A stretch of 64,000 bases of DNA, taken from positions 62,001 to 126,000 of the forward strand of contig JAJEKV010000033.1 of the NCBI GenBank assembly GCA_021234155.1. The letters run 5' to 3'. The stretch is from Isoetes taiwanensis. Its lineage: Eukaryota; Streptophyta; Lycopodiopsida; Isoetales; Isoetaceae. The translations under genes were made by a program, and so were the position numbers. The notes under the pieces are model-generated. The model saw nothing but the letters and a program-made list of their open reading frames with translations, was not told the origin of the DNA and made no database searches. Below, in pieces: positions 11,405 through 23,039 of the stretch. Position 1 is the first letter of the stretch. The number at the start of each line of letters is the position of its first letter.

Positions 11405-14400
11405 ATTAACTAATTTTTGAAAGCATCTCAGGCCTAATTCAACTTGTTTGTAAACCTTACAGGCTAAGCAAAGCCAACCATGTCTCCTTCAATGGAAGAC
11501 AGTGCATAGTTTCAATTAGATTTTGTGCCTCACAGAGGTGGCCTGATCGAGCAAAAAGATCAACCATACAGTTGTAGTGTTCTGCTGATGGGGTGATGCC
11601 ATGCTCCATTCTCATAGCCTTGAAATATGCCTGACCTTTGGCTAGCAGGTTGGCCCTGCTGCATGCAGTAAGGATGCATATGAATGTAATAGCATCTGGA
11701 TTTACACCTTGTCTTTGCATCTCCTCGAAGCATTCCACAGCTGTATCACCTTTGTGATTAGTACCATATGCCCTTATCAGGCTAGTCCAAGTTGCAACGT
11801 CCCGAATTGACAGGTTATGAAAGACTTTCTGTGCCTCTGCAAGCAAGCCACATTTTGCATACATATCAATCAAAGCATTGGCGACAAGAAGGTGGTTTTC
11901 AAACCCACCCTGGAAAAGCTCAGTATGGATATTCCGACCCTCTTCTATAGCAACCATGTTTCCACAAGCTTTTAGCGTAAAAGCAAATGTGACATCATCT
12001 GGAGAGACGCCCTCTAGTTTCATTAGCTCAAAGTATTTCAAGACTTCCATATCAAAACCAGCTTCAGAAACTGCTGTAACCAGTGCATTCCATGATACTA
12101 CATTCCGAACTGGCAGCTTCTCAAAAACTACACATGCCTCTGATAATGATCCAATTTTAGAATACATAGAAACTAAAGTAGTGCCAATAAAAGGGTCATC
12201 TCCAAATCCACGTTTAACAACTTCTGAGTGTATTCTGCGGCCTTTCCCTCGGGCTCCTATGCTCCCACAACTTCTTAAACCGCTGACAAATGCTACAGAA
12301 TCTGGAACTACCCCCTGTAATTGCATCCACTCAAAGCATTTTACAACTTCTTCACCAGGACCATTTTCAGCATATCCTGCAATAAGGGTACTCCATGATG
12401 CAATATCTTGAATTGGCAATTTCTCAAAAGCCTTCTGTGCTTCTATATATGAGCCATACTTGGCATATGTACCAGCTAAAATCCTACCAATGGGAACATT
12501 ACTTTCATACCCCATCTGTACAATTTCAGCATGTATACCTCAGTACACTGTCTATGGCTCCGTCTTAAGATAGGCTAGTAAACAGGAAACAAATGTGAAT
12601 GCATCTGGAGACAATCCTTCCATTCTCATGCGTTCTAGACATCTTAAAACTTCACTCCCCAGCCCATGTTCAATACATCCTGCAATTAACGTATTCCATG
12701 AGACAATGTCTGGAACTGATAGGCTGTTAAAGACATTGCAGGCCTCTTCAAAGGAGCCACATTTTGCATACATGTCCATCAATGTATTACAAGCAATATT
12801 ATCCTTTTCAAACTCCTTTTGTACAATTGCGGCATGTACTTTTCGACCCATTTCTATGCTCGTGGTGCTACTGCAGGATTTCAAAATGCAAATGAATGTG
12901 ACAACATTTGGAACAATCCCATCCATCATTTGCATATGCTCAAATAATTCAATTGCTTCATGACAAAGACCATTTTCAACATATCCTGTGATAACTGCAT
13001 TCCATGATACCGCATCCCGGTGTGATAGTTTGTCAAACGCCTGTCGAGCTTCATTGAGTGAGTCACAGTTTATATACATATCAATGAGTGCATTAGTAAC
13101 AAAAATATCTTTGTCAAATCCCCTTTGTTCCATTTCTGCATGAATTTGCCGACCACTGTCTGCTGCCCCTACGCTGCCACATGCTTTCAAGACTGAACTA
13201 AATGTCATTGCATCTGGAGACAGGCCCTCCAATTTCAGTTGTCCAAAACATTCCAAAGCCTCCTGCCCACGCCCACCTTCCGCATACCCTGCAATAATTG
13301 CAGTCCATGAGACAATATCACGAAGTTCCATATTGTCAAAGATCTCCTTTGCCTCTCCAAGAAAACCACATTTGGCATACATATTAACCAAACTGCTACT
13401 GATAAATACATCTTTATCAAGTTCCCTTTTGGAAATTTCAGTGTGTACTTTGCGCCCTTTGTCTATAGAACATATGCTGCTACATGCCTTCAAAGCACAA
13501 ACAAGTGCCACAGAATCTGGGGATATTTCCTCCATCAGCATAGAATCGAAACAATTCAGTGCTTCCACAAAATAGCCATTTTCAACATATCCCGAAATTA
13601 GGGTGGTCCAACACACAACGTCCCGGAATGGTAGCCTGTCAAAAACTTCCCGTGCTTCTGTAAATGAGCCATATTTCACATACATATCAATTAGATTGTT
13701 AACAACAAAGTGAGACCCGTATAGTCCTTTTTCTTTGATTTTAATATGTAGCTTCCGGCCCTTGTCAATTGCCCCAACACTTCCACAAGCTTTCAAGATG
13801 CAACCGAATACAACAGCATCAGGAGAAAAACACTCCAGTTGCAACTGATCAAAGCATTTAAGGGCCTCCTCACCAAATTCCTTTTCAACAAATGAAGAAA
13901 TTAGTGTGGTCCAAGACACAATGTCCCGAGTTGGCATTCCGCAAAAACATTTCCATGCCTCCACGAGTGAATCACATTTTATATACATATCTATTAAACT
14001 GTTTCCAATAAAAACATCTCCTTGCAGACTCTTTTCCATGATGACAGCATGTATCTTTTGACCCTTGGATAAGACTCCTATCTTGGCAACTGCCTTCAAA
14101 TTGCAAACAAGAGTAACCACATCTGGAGATACTTCCTCGACTTCCATCTGATCAAAAGCTTTAAGGCTGCACATGGAGAGCCATGGTCAGTAAAACATTC
14201 AATTAATGAGGTCCACGACACAGCATCACGGACAGGAAGCTTCTCAAAGACTTCCTGAGCCTCAATTAGTGAGCCATACTGTGCATACGTGTGGATCAAG
14301 GCATTACCAACATAAAAGATCTTTCTCGAATCCGTCTCTTAGAATTTGTGCATGAACGTCCCGGACTTTGTTAATGGATTCCGTGCAATCACAGGCTTTC

Positions 14401-15464
14401 AAGCAGCAGACAAACGTGACAGCATCTGGAACTATCCCCTCTGATTGCATCTGCTCTAAACAAGTTACTACTTGCAATACTGCTCCACTTTTAGCATATC
14501 CTGCGATAAGGGTATTCCATGACACAATGTCGCGGGTTGACATCTTGTCCAAGACTGACCATGCCTCTATCACTGAGCCACATCTAACATACATATCAAT
14601 CAAAGCATTACAAACAATCAGATCTCTTTCAAACCCTTCAATAGCTATCTTTGTATGTATATCTCGTCCGTTGTCTATTGCTCCCATCATACAACATGCT
14701 TTCAAACTGCAAATATATGTAACTGCATTTGGTCTGGCGTCCCCGTTTGCAGAAGTTCAAACTGTTTCAGTGCTTCCCAACCAAATCCATTTTCAGTATA
14801 TCCAGCAATTAGCGTGTTCCATGAGACAATATCCTGAGCCAACATCTTGTCAAAGGCTTCCCTCGCCTCAGTAAGAGAACCGCATTTGACATACATGTGG
14901 ACCAAAGTATTGCCAACACAAAGCTGCTTTTCCATTCCTTTCTCTTGAATATCAATATGAATATTACGACCTCTCTTCAAGTCTTTTATCTTAGCACATG
15001 AACGCACATGCTGTAAGTGTGTAAGCACTAGGACTCACCCCTTCTTCTTGCATTTTAGAATAAAGGTCAAAAGCATGATACAATTTTCCACACTGGATGT
15101 ATCCCAATATAAGGGCAGTCCAGGAATGCTCATTATGGTGGATTAACCTGTTGAAAGCTTGTTGTGCATAAGACACGCTCTGGCATTCTACAAGCATAGG
15201 CACAATGTGGTTCCCAACTGTCGTATCTACCTCCAGTCCATAACCACAGATTTGTTTGTATGCAAGTTTGGCTAAATTCAGATTCTTGTTCCTCCTGCAT
15301 ATTTGAAGAATACGTACAAGGTCTTCAATAGAAGGCTGCTCGGTCCAATTTAAGAGTTTTAATGTACCCCCCAAGCTTAGCGTGCCCCAGCAGGTAGCCA
15401 CTTGTTCTTGGCATGGTTTAAGAGCACTCACTTGTTGTCCACATCGAAATGCATGTTTATACAT
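10889..15464 (-). pseudogene. PLS-class PPR protein with E and DYW domains, frame broken
   Basis: This is an intronless, roughly 1,500-codon locus on the minus strand. Twelve P-type PPR units are visible from their conserved cores (such as DIVSWNTLIAGYAENG), each followed by L/S units (LKACGSIGAIDKGRKIH-type and NALIDMYAKCGSLXEA-type). A C-terminal E region and a DYW deaminase-like domain follow. The DYW zinc/catalytic signature is present as HAEK and CSDCHNASK, with KNLRMCSDCH near 11020 and a terminal CSCEDMW where the family usually has CSCGDYW. Such proteins act in chloroplasts or mitochondria, bind specific RNA sites and edit cytidine to uridine. The reading frame shifts near 15010, 14742, 14322, 14170, 12540 (two compensating shifts), 11465, 11095 and 10915. 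Homology continues smoothly across every break. It is therefore either a young pseudogene or a real gene with base-level sequence errors. The long central block 12552-14174 (540 codons) and the block 11457-12515 (352 codons) are fully open. Confidence 0.85.
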
Positions 15465-16493
15465 ATTGCAGAGGCCTGCTACCTGCTCTCACAAGCGTCC
15501 ATGTTGTTTACTACATTATAATTTGCTTCTTCAGTCAAGCAAGTGTTTGATTCATCTTGGGCTTTACTACTATGGCCAATGCGTAGTGACTTATATCTTG
15601 CGTATGAGCTATTCTGTTAAACAAGTGAAACTACCACATTAATAAAAAGAAAAAAAAACAATCAGGCAAGAACTTCTGCAACACGTACTTGGTCTATGCT
15701 AATGGTCCAAATATGATTTATGAAGTAAGTCTCAGATTCGGCATTGGCAACCTGCCAAACTTGGCTCCAACAAAAAACTCCAGCCAGAGGGTTCTCCCTT
15801 CCCTGCCAATGGCCCAGGAGAGCCGAGATCGATGCAACCATGCTGTTCCAATTACGTGAGCTTTGACTGGCGCGCGCAAAATATTCACTGCCCTAATCCT
15901 GCTATACTGTCGAGGTCAACGTGGATCTGAACCAAAGAAAGTCATCCAGTGAAAGACCGGATGGAGAGGTGTATGTACGTAAACCACCGGCAGTCAAGAA
16001 TTCCTCGATTTTGCGCTATTTGTTTAAAATGGGTAATTTTTGCCCTCGGTTTTCTAGGCGGCTCCGCTTACAAGTTTACAACAGCATTAAAATACACTTG
16101 CTCAATCATATTAGGCACGGCCACATGACAATTCTTTCTTACCCCCTCCGTATAGCCTCCCCTCCATATGCAATTTTTATATATGGGAGATGCTCGTCCT
16201 CGAACATCCAAGGCTAAGATCAATGATCAGAATACACGGCTGGCTACTGTGGTCTCTTGTAAGATCATCTGCGTCCTTTGGGCATCACACAAAGCAGAGC
16301 ATGTACAGAATATACTGCCGCGGTAATTGAGCAGACCCACGCCTGCATCATCTTCCATTTTGAGCTCCGTTCAGTGTCTTGTGACGGGATTACAAAATAA
16401 ATTATCCCCTTCTAAAACAACGCACAGATTCAGAGGGCGCAGTGACTGTATGGCCTCATAAGTAGGAAAGGCAGAAACGCAAAGGAAAGATTG
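15465..16493. other. Upstream region of the PPR gene, no gene seen
   Basis: This interval should hold the PPR promoter and 5' leader. I see no clear TATA or other assignable element, no RNA gene, and only short frames with no known motif. Confidence 0.4.
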
Positions 16494-16519
16494 AAAGTCG
16501 TATTTAATTAAAGTGGGAC
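16494..16519 (+). repeat. Left copy of a perfect 26-bp inverted repeat
   Basis: The 26 bases here, containing GTCGTATTTAATTAAAGTGG, are exactly reverse-complementary to 20632-20657. Similarity stops abruptly on both sides. The pair brackets a 4.16-kb segment with unusual repeats and could mark the ends of an element. Confidence 0.55.
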
Positions 16520-16636
16520 AAATCTTGAATTTTGGGACTCGGACTGAAAATGGGACTCATATTGACATCAAAGGACTGGTTCACAATATTTTCTTACAGA
16601 ATTTCCAAATAAATAGTTGAGAAAGTTGAGTGAGGT

Positions 16637-16880
16637 GAGATTGAAAGGGGAGGGAAGGGGGGGGAGGGAGTGAGAAAGGGGGAGAAGAGGGGGCAAGGGA
16701 GAAGAGGGGCAAGGGAAGGGGCAAGGGAGAAGAAGGGGCAAGGAGGCAAGGGGCAAGGGGAAGGGGCAAGGGAAAAACATGGCAAAAAATCAGGGGGGAG
16801 GGAGGGAGGGGAAGGAGAAGATGGGGAAGGTCTGGGCAAAAGGGGAGGGTTAGGGGCAACGAGTTGGAGAGGGAGAGGAT
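16637..16880. repeat. Purine-rich low-complexity tract (GGGCAAGGG)n
   Basis: About 240 bases of nearly pure G/A on the plus strand, built from variants of GGGAGAAGGGGCAAGG. The Pro/Leu/Ser-rich frames on the minus strand (16568-16883) are by-products of the composition, not genes. Repeated G-runs could form G-quadruplex or triplex DNA. Confidence 0.8.
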
Positions 16881-17024
16881 CACCCCTTCAAAAATAAATA
16901 AAAAAAAAAACTAAATATTATAAATTAAAGAAAAAACAATTAAAATCTCATATTAAAAATAAAAATAAATATTACGTAATAAAAATAAATAATTAATTAC
17001 TAAATGAAATTCTAGAATTCTCAA

Positions 17025-17050
17025 CCTTCTCGACTCACTAGTCGAGAAGG
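17025..17050. repeat. Isolated palindrome related to the 19.4-19.9 kb array
   Basis: CCTTCTCGACT at 17025-17035 pairs perfectly with AGTCGAGAAGG at 17040-17050 around a 4-base loop. The core TCTCGACT/AGTCGAGA is the same as in the palindrome array about 2.4 kb downstream. Confidence 0.75.
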
Positions 17051-18525
17051 CATAAGGCTATCTTTGGCCCATCGCCTTGCCTTTCCCAAAGCGAGAGAGA
17101 CTAAGGTAGCTATATTCCACACTTTCGCTCGAAGATAACCACCACGGTCCAAAAGGAAGTCAACCAACAACAAACAACAAAAGCAAATTATAGCACTAGC
17201 ATCTCGGGCCCTCTCAGTGTTAGTAGCCTAGAGAGAGCCCTCTCGACCGGGATCGAGGTTGCCTCCCAAATTTAGAGCGTGGAGCATAGCTCCGTAAGGG
17301 ATCTCATTAAGGCAAAGCTAAGCTCTTTCAAGATTGGCAAGGCGTGCATTGCTTCAACAAGAACTAAGGGAGTAGCGAAATGTGGATTCCGCCCGCTCAA
17401 GAGCTTTTCCCCCTCGTTAATGCAAAGAAAAGCAAGAAGAAAGCTTCGGGATCGAACTCGCCGCCTATTATTCTTCACTTGATTCCAATGTCATTCGGAG
17501 CACGGGGCTTTCCATGATTTTCTTGAACGTTTAAGGCTTTGCGAGGCGGGATCTTGACCTTCTCCGCTAACACATGGTGCGAGGATTCAATAACGAGAAG
17601 AAGATTGCCTAAGCAAATAAGCATTTGGCGAGGCAGCGGTAATTTTACGCAGATTCGGTAGGTGTCGGGGTATTTGCAGAGATAGCGAGATAGCGGAGAG
17701 ATAGCGAATAAAGATGAGCCATCCATTATCCCAACTAGTCTGGAAACGATAGCAGAGCCGCTTTGAAGGCCTTAGATATCGAGCCGGCTTATCTCCAAAA
17801 TTGCCGATATCACGGTTTGAAGCCGCCGCTTGCCTCCTCTTGGTGGTGTTGTTCTTCAAGAAACGGCTATGGCGGGTTGATAATTTCGTGGTCGACATGC
17901 TTATCCCTATCGATCCGCCGGTTTCCAATACCGATTTCGCCGCCCTTTACCCGAAGCGATCCAGGTTCGCGAGGCCACAAGTCGGCCCTCGATGATCCAA
18001 GATTACGGTTTGCGCATGTGGATCGGGTGATTGGGCGGCCGCTAGATGGGCCGGAAGCAAGGAAAATGAATGCGAATGAAGCGGGTGCTACTTACTACCC
18101 TGAGCCCAAAGCGGTGAGAGTAAGCTTGGCCGGATCACGATTCAAAGGGCAAAGGGTTGATGCCGCCATGGTCCCACCATAGCTCCATACAATTCACGGG
18201 TAAATCTATATCTCTTATTGTTTAAGCCGTCTCGTTCTTCTTCTACTTGATGCCTTCCGCTTTCTTCTTCTTGATACCGTATTAATCTAAATCAAAATCG
18301 GCCAATGCATGCAAGCGTAATAAGAAGCTTAGCAAGAAACGGGGATGACTTCTCAAGAAACAAGCCTCAGAGATTTCCGTGTCTCCCCAAGCCCACATCC
18401 ACACCAAGACTCGAATCAATTTTGTCGGAGCTATGGCTATGGCAGATTATGGCAGTTTCTGCCGGAAAGAGTCCAAGTGGTACAACGTATCTCCGGCTTA
18501 AAGGTGTGTGTACCAAATTTTAAAA
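17051..18525. other. Moderately GC-rich stretch, no recognised gene
   Basis: Contains several short frames (for example 17763-18182, 139 codons, and 17801-17995). None shows a known motif and they overlap one another. Possibly the decayed interior of the element bounded by the 26-bp inverted repeat. Confidence 0.3.
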
Positions 18526-18663
18526 TTTAAATATGGGTGGGAAAAAAAAGCGGGGTATAGGAAACATTGGTTTAAATATGGGTGGGAAAAAAAAAAAGCG
18601 GGTATAGGAAACATTGGTTTAAATATGGGTGGGAAAAAAAGCGGGGTATAGAAATAACATTGG
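18526..18663. repeat. Tandem repeat, about 46-bp unit, 3 copies
   Basis: Copies start at 18526, 18571 and 18618, each beginning TTTAAATATGGGTGGG, then an A-run of variable length, then a GCGGGGTATAGGAAACATT-like end. The copies differ mainly in the A-run, consistent with slippage. Confidence 0.85.
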
Positions 18664-19373
18664 AAAAAAATAAAAAAAAATATCATATATGGGGAATATT
18701 TGAAAAATAAGAATGTGCGGTATAATTTGGTGTTGAAATCGGTAATGGTAGGCTACATAGATATTGATTTTAATTTAAATTTTAAAGTTTTAGACCTTGA
18801 AAGAAGATTGTTTAAAATAAAATTAAAAACTTCCTTAGTAATATCTTCTTGTCATCTAAAATATGGTTGTTGTGGGCTTCTTTGTTGTAAGCAACATAGG
18901 ATCATTTTTGGGGTATGTTCTATGCGTATGTTCTATGATGCCTTGGGTTTTTTAAAGGATGTGGCCATTGAGATATGTGTCTAGGGATGACATAAGAAAC
19001 AGTGGCTTGCCCAAAAGACATGTACCAAATCCTTTCCTTTTCAAAAGTATATGCCCCCCCCCCAACCCCACGATTTGAACTTTTAACCATGGATAGAGAA
19101 AAAATGGAGTATAAAGTGCACTTAAGAAAGGGGTGTCGAAAGTGGTAGTATAACACACTTGGTTAGGATGAGATAAGTTGACAAATTTATAAATAATTAA
19201 AATGTTAATGTAATGTTTTCTCTCTTAACTGCATTTTTGCTCTTAGTTTGCTTTTCTCGCTTCGAGTCGGTAGTCGTAAGGGGAGGGTATTTTTCATATA
19301 GAATGTTTGAAGGTTATTCATTTTCGACCTTCTGGGACTCGAGCTTTGAAATTGCCCTTTTTTACTCGAAGCC

Positions 19374-19863
19374 GCCTTTTTCGGCTCGCGAAGTCGAAAA
19401 GGCCCTCAAACTTGCATTTTTTTTCGCTTTGGTGCATTTCGACTTCGTGAGTCGAAAAGGCCTTCCGAACCCTAAAACCCTGCGTTTACGGCTTTGGGCG
19501 CCTTTCGACTCGCGAAATCGAAAGGCCTTCTTTCCTAAAACCTGCGTTTTTTAAGCTTTGGTACCTTTTTTCGACTCGCTGAGTCGAGAAAGGCCTTCCG
19601 ACCTAAAACTTGTGTTTTTAAACTTTGGAGGCTGCCTTTCTCGACTTCGCCAAGTCGAGAAGGCCTTCGACCCCTAAAACCTGCGTTTTACGGCCTTGAA
19701 CCGCTTTTCGACTCGCGAGTCGAGAAAGGCCTTCTGATCCCTAAAACCTGTATTTTTCGCTTTGAGCTGCCTTTCTTGACTCGCGAGTTGAGAAAGGCCT
19801 TCCCGACTAAAACTATGCGTTTTAAACTTTGAGCTGCCTTTCGACTTCATGAAGTCGAAAGGC
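19374..19863. repeat. Array of eight palindromes, 62-70 bp period
   Basis: Eight stem-forming units lie at about 19374-19404, 19436-19462, 19500-19527, 19564-19594, 19634-19664, 19701-19731, 19769-19799 and 19835-19863. Each has the form CCTTTCTCGACTC-centre-GAGTCGAGAAAGG. The units are joined by conserved linkers of about 35 bases, typically CTTCCGACC then TAAAACCTGCGTTTTA. The centre varies (TCGCGA, TTCATGAA, TTCGCCAA), yet most units remain self-complementary. The linkers are alike, so this is not a CRISPR array. A transcript would form a string of hairpins. Function unknown. Confidence 0.85.
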
Positions 19864-20631
19864 CTTCTCCTTTGTGTTTTTCCCTCTGTTTGCCTTTCTC
19901 ATGCCCTCAGATTTTCCAAAAATGGCCCTAAGAATTGTGTTTTATTTTATTTTTTTTGCATGTAGCATCACTTGACTAATTTGATTTTATCTCTTGCAGT
20001 CCTTATCTTGACCAGATAGTACATGCTTGGGAGCAATAAAAAGATCAGTTCATTGAAGAAAGATGCCGAGAAGAGGGTGGTGACATCAGTTGGACATACA
20101 AGCGCGTGGCCCATAAAGGAACTCCTCATACAAATTTCTATCGTCTGTAAGTTGCTCCGTGACTAGGAGAGAGCTCCACGCGCCCTTTGCACTAGGTGGT
20201 TCATGTGTGAAGAGGGTGTAATCATTGTGCCCATACCACCACTATGGTCTCTTCACCCACTGTAATATATATTGTAATGAGCCCATTTATAAATATAAGG
20301 TATCTCAAAACTAGTATTTTTGGGTGATTAAGTAAACAATTTGCTTAATTTTTGTTGGAATTTGTGATCTATTGTCTACCCACCTAAGAAAATAGAGCCA
20401 AAATGTTCAACTAAGAATCTTTTTCAATTAGAACTTTGGTCTCAAGCTGTAATGAAATTCCTATGTTTGCGTTGCATTGTTCTTGTTCTCGACACGCTAT
20501 CCAAGAAAACTGGAAGAAAAGCTTGGATGCACACTAATAGACAAAAATTCCAATTATGGCCAGTTTTCGGGTCGGGGTGCTTCTTTTTGTGTAAATTAAC
20601 AGGGTTCCCAAAAAAAGTGGGAATGGAATGA
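19864..20631. other. Unassigned; one exon-like stretch
   Basis: After a good acceptor (tctcttgcag, ending about 20000) a frame reads about 50 codons with one in-frame stop, including SWTYKRVAHKGTPHTNFYRL. I do not recognise it. The rest shows nothing assignable. Confidence 0.3.
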
Positions 20632-20657
20632 GTCCCACTTTAATTAAATACGACTTT
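20632..20657 (-). repeat. Right copy of the perfect 26-bp inverted repeat
   Basis: Exact reverse complement of 16494-16519. It closes the 4.16-kb segment that contains the polypurine tract, the 46-bp tandem repeat and the palindrome array. Confidence 0.55.
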
Positions 20658-21363
20658 TGACCCATCTATTGCGAATCTGTCAAAGACCTCTACAGAATTT
20701 GCTGTCATCTCGCTTCAACATAAAGATCCACGAGATTCTTGGCGAAAAATGAGTATACATAACAAGATTTTGCAGGATTACACCATTTTTGCAAACACAC
20801 CACCGTAAACCTACAAAAAATCAAAGATATTAGAAGCAGCTTCTTGAAACTTTGAAAACAGAAGAAGAATAGAAGAAAACATAAAATTTACCACAGAAGC
20901 TCCAAAACTCCCCCAAATCTAGCAAAAACTCGCTCAAACTGGAGCTCCAACCTCCAGGAGCTTAGAAAACGTGATTTAAAGGCAAGCGCCTCGCCGATGC
21001 CAAAGATCGCCATCGGCGAAACTCTGGAAGCTCGCCATAGCCGAGGTCGGAAAGAAGGAAAGTAAAAAATAAAATAAAATATTTTGGTTGCCAAAAATTT
21101 TTACTGTCGGTGGCTTACGTGAGGGCACCGCCTGGTTCTTGGGATTTCCGGTGGGAAACCCCTCCAATCAGGCTGTTCCCTAGCACAATTTCACAAGGTG
21201 AAGTGCCCCCTTAGTGCGCCTAAGGGCTCATGAGGTTATACCCTTCATGTGTTATACCTTCGGAGTGTGATTCTTTGTGGCAAAATCACACCATTTCCAA
21301 ATGAGGCGAATTAGAGGTTGTGATCACTACAAACCAAAAGTCCAGACTAGATGAGATGTGATT
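20658..21363. other. Stretch without recognisable gene
   Basis: Non-coding, with purine-rich and CTCC-rich parts and a short palindromic segment near 20992 (GCCGATG...CATCGGC). It ends at the target duplication of the neighbouring LTR retrotransposon. Confidence 0.35.
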
Positions 21364-21368
21364 CCACC

Positions 21369-22987
21369 TGTGACGTCCCCTACTCGCATACGGTGCCCTC
21401 ACCGTATACAAACAGGAGTTCATCCCCCATACCAGCTCCATGCTAATACAGGGCCCTCCACATGACACTGCAACCGTGACGGGTTCCAGTGGGAAGAGTG
21501 GAAGGGTCATTGCACCCCGTCTCCCTCAGGGCCTACCTAGCTGCGGAAGCGTAAACATACATGTCAGTAGCACATACATCAACATCATATGACCATCACG
21601 AAGGATGGTCCTCCACATATCTGCATAGACAAAGATCAGCACATCACATAGGGAATCCTACCCAAGGCTCGGACTCAAAGGGATGATCGACGGCTTGGGT
21701 CTCCGAGTTCATTGCGCATGAAATTCATGGCAATGGATTTGGGCATAAGAACATGGCATAGGGTTGTCCACTCCATCCGCCCCTCCCCCGTGCACACTTT
21801 TGCGAGTAGGCTGAAAAGTGTTGGGACTCATCAGCCAGCCGGATGCATAGCCAAGGGGCTATATCCCGCGGGTTGCATCTCCCCGGTTCCCGATGGGGCG
21901 GTAGGGATCTCTCCCTCCGTGAGATCTACATGCCGACTCAAGGTGACTAGGCCACGCCCGTATTCGACTTGAACTCAATGGAAGGTCATATTCACCACCT
22001 CACGCAGTGTCGAGCCCATGCCTTGCCCACACGCAGTGGGCAAGCCATTAGACCTAGTCACAATGATCCCCGTAGCACTAACACACCATAGGGATCGCTC
22101 AAGAGTCGAACACGAACCTCCTTATAAGCCGGTCCCGGCCCCTTCACCCACAACCAGGTGTGGCTCTTGTGCACAGCCGCATCTATAGTGTGCTAGAGAG
22201 GCTAATCTAGGAGCATCTACTACCAAGCTTGAAGTCTCTACCCCCTTCCCAATACAAGGAGTTCACAGAGATACACCATCCATATACATCACGTAAGAAC
22301 TAAAGAACATAGATCTAATCTATATCATAGAGTTAGGTTCTTTAGTTAGAGTCCTGGTATCTACTCATCTAGAGATCTAGATAGTTGCTGCTAAAGGCGA
22401 TTTAATAGGCTAAACCCTCACTGATACAATGACCGAAAACGGTTTAGACCATTAAATCGACTACATACCCGATCCATGAGTTGCTCCTCCCACTGGAAGT
22501 TCCCACCATCCCACTTGGGGAACGCCGAATCAAGGGAAACTAATGGTGCCATTCTCTCGCATTTAGTCCGGGAGGTGGTTTTGACTCCTAGAGCAGCCAA
22601 AACAGAGCTCTAAAACCCTAGGAACGAAAATGGGCAAGTTAGGGTTCTTCTTCTTAAATAGGCAAGGGTTGGGGCTTAGGGTTTCCAATTATCCCTTTAG
22701 GCATGTGGGATAATTGGAAATGGGCCCACTTGCCTTTAATGGCTAGGTGGCCAAATGTGCCTACATGGAAATGTGTGCACCTAAATGTGCCCACATGGAA
22801 ATGTGTGCACCTTAATAAATGTGCATGTGCACATTAATAAGAAATGCACATACCTAGCAAGTTGCCCCCTAGGGCTACTCACCGCTACACGCCCGCGTCG
22901 GTTGGGTTGAGCGTTAATGCGGCGGTGACGAGACGAACCCGTCGATATCGATACACGGGACCGTTATCTCGCGGCCGGAACGTCACA
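21369..22987 (-). repeat. Left LTR (3' LTR in element orientation)
   Basis: Begins TGTGACGTCCCCTACT and ends GGAACGTCACA. It is alignable over its whole length with 31217-32825. Most of the LTR is nearly identical to its partner, but short clusters differ by substitutions and small indels, mainly at CG-rich spots. Confidence 0.9.
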
Positions 22988-23010
22988 TTCTCCCCACCTT
23001 GAAATGATGC
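22988..23010 (-). promoter_or_regulatory. Putative polypurine tract of the LARD-like element
   Basis: On the minus strand, AAGGTGGGGAGAA immediately precedes the 3' LTR, as expected for the plus-strand primer of an LTR retrotransposon. Confidence 0.55.
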
Positions 23011-23039
23011 TGTCCGCAGCATCGTGGGTCTCCCCACCT

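Noticed and set aside
12530-12560. In-frame stops in the PPR gene as sites of U-to-C RNA editing
   Set aside because: Such editing occurs on organelle transcripts; this is a nuclear-type locus, and a paired frameshift explains the region better.
11878-14874. Plus-strand ORFs of 122-177 codons across the PPR locus
   Set aside because: They are antisense shadows of the clearly repeated PPR coding sequence on the minus strand.
16568-16883. Proline-rich proteins on the minus strand
   Set aside because: Three overlapping frames come from the purine-rich tract; they are composition artefacts.
19053-19064. C-run near 19055
   Set aside because: A simple homopolymer with no further structure.
19374-19863. 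CRISPR-like repeat array
   Set aside because: The inter-palindrome segments are conserved rather than unique, the genome is eukaryotic, and no cas-like genes exist.
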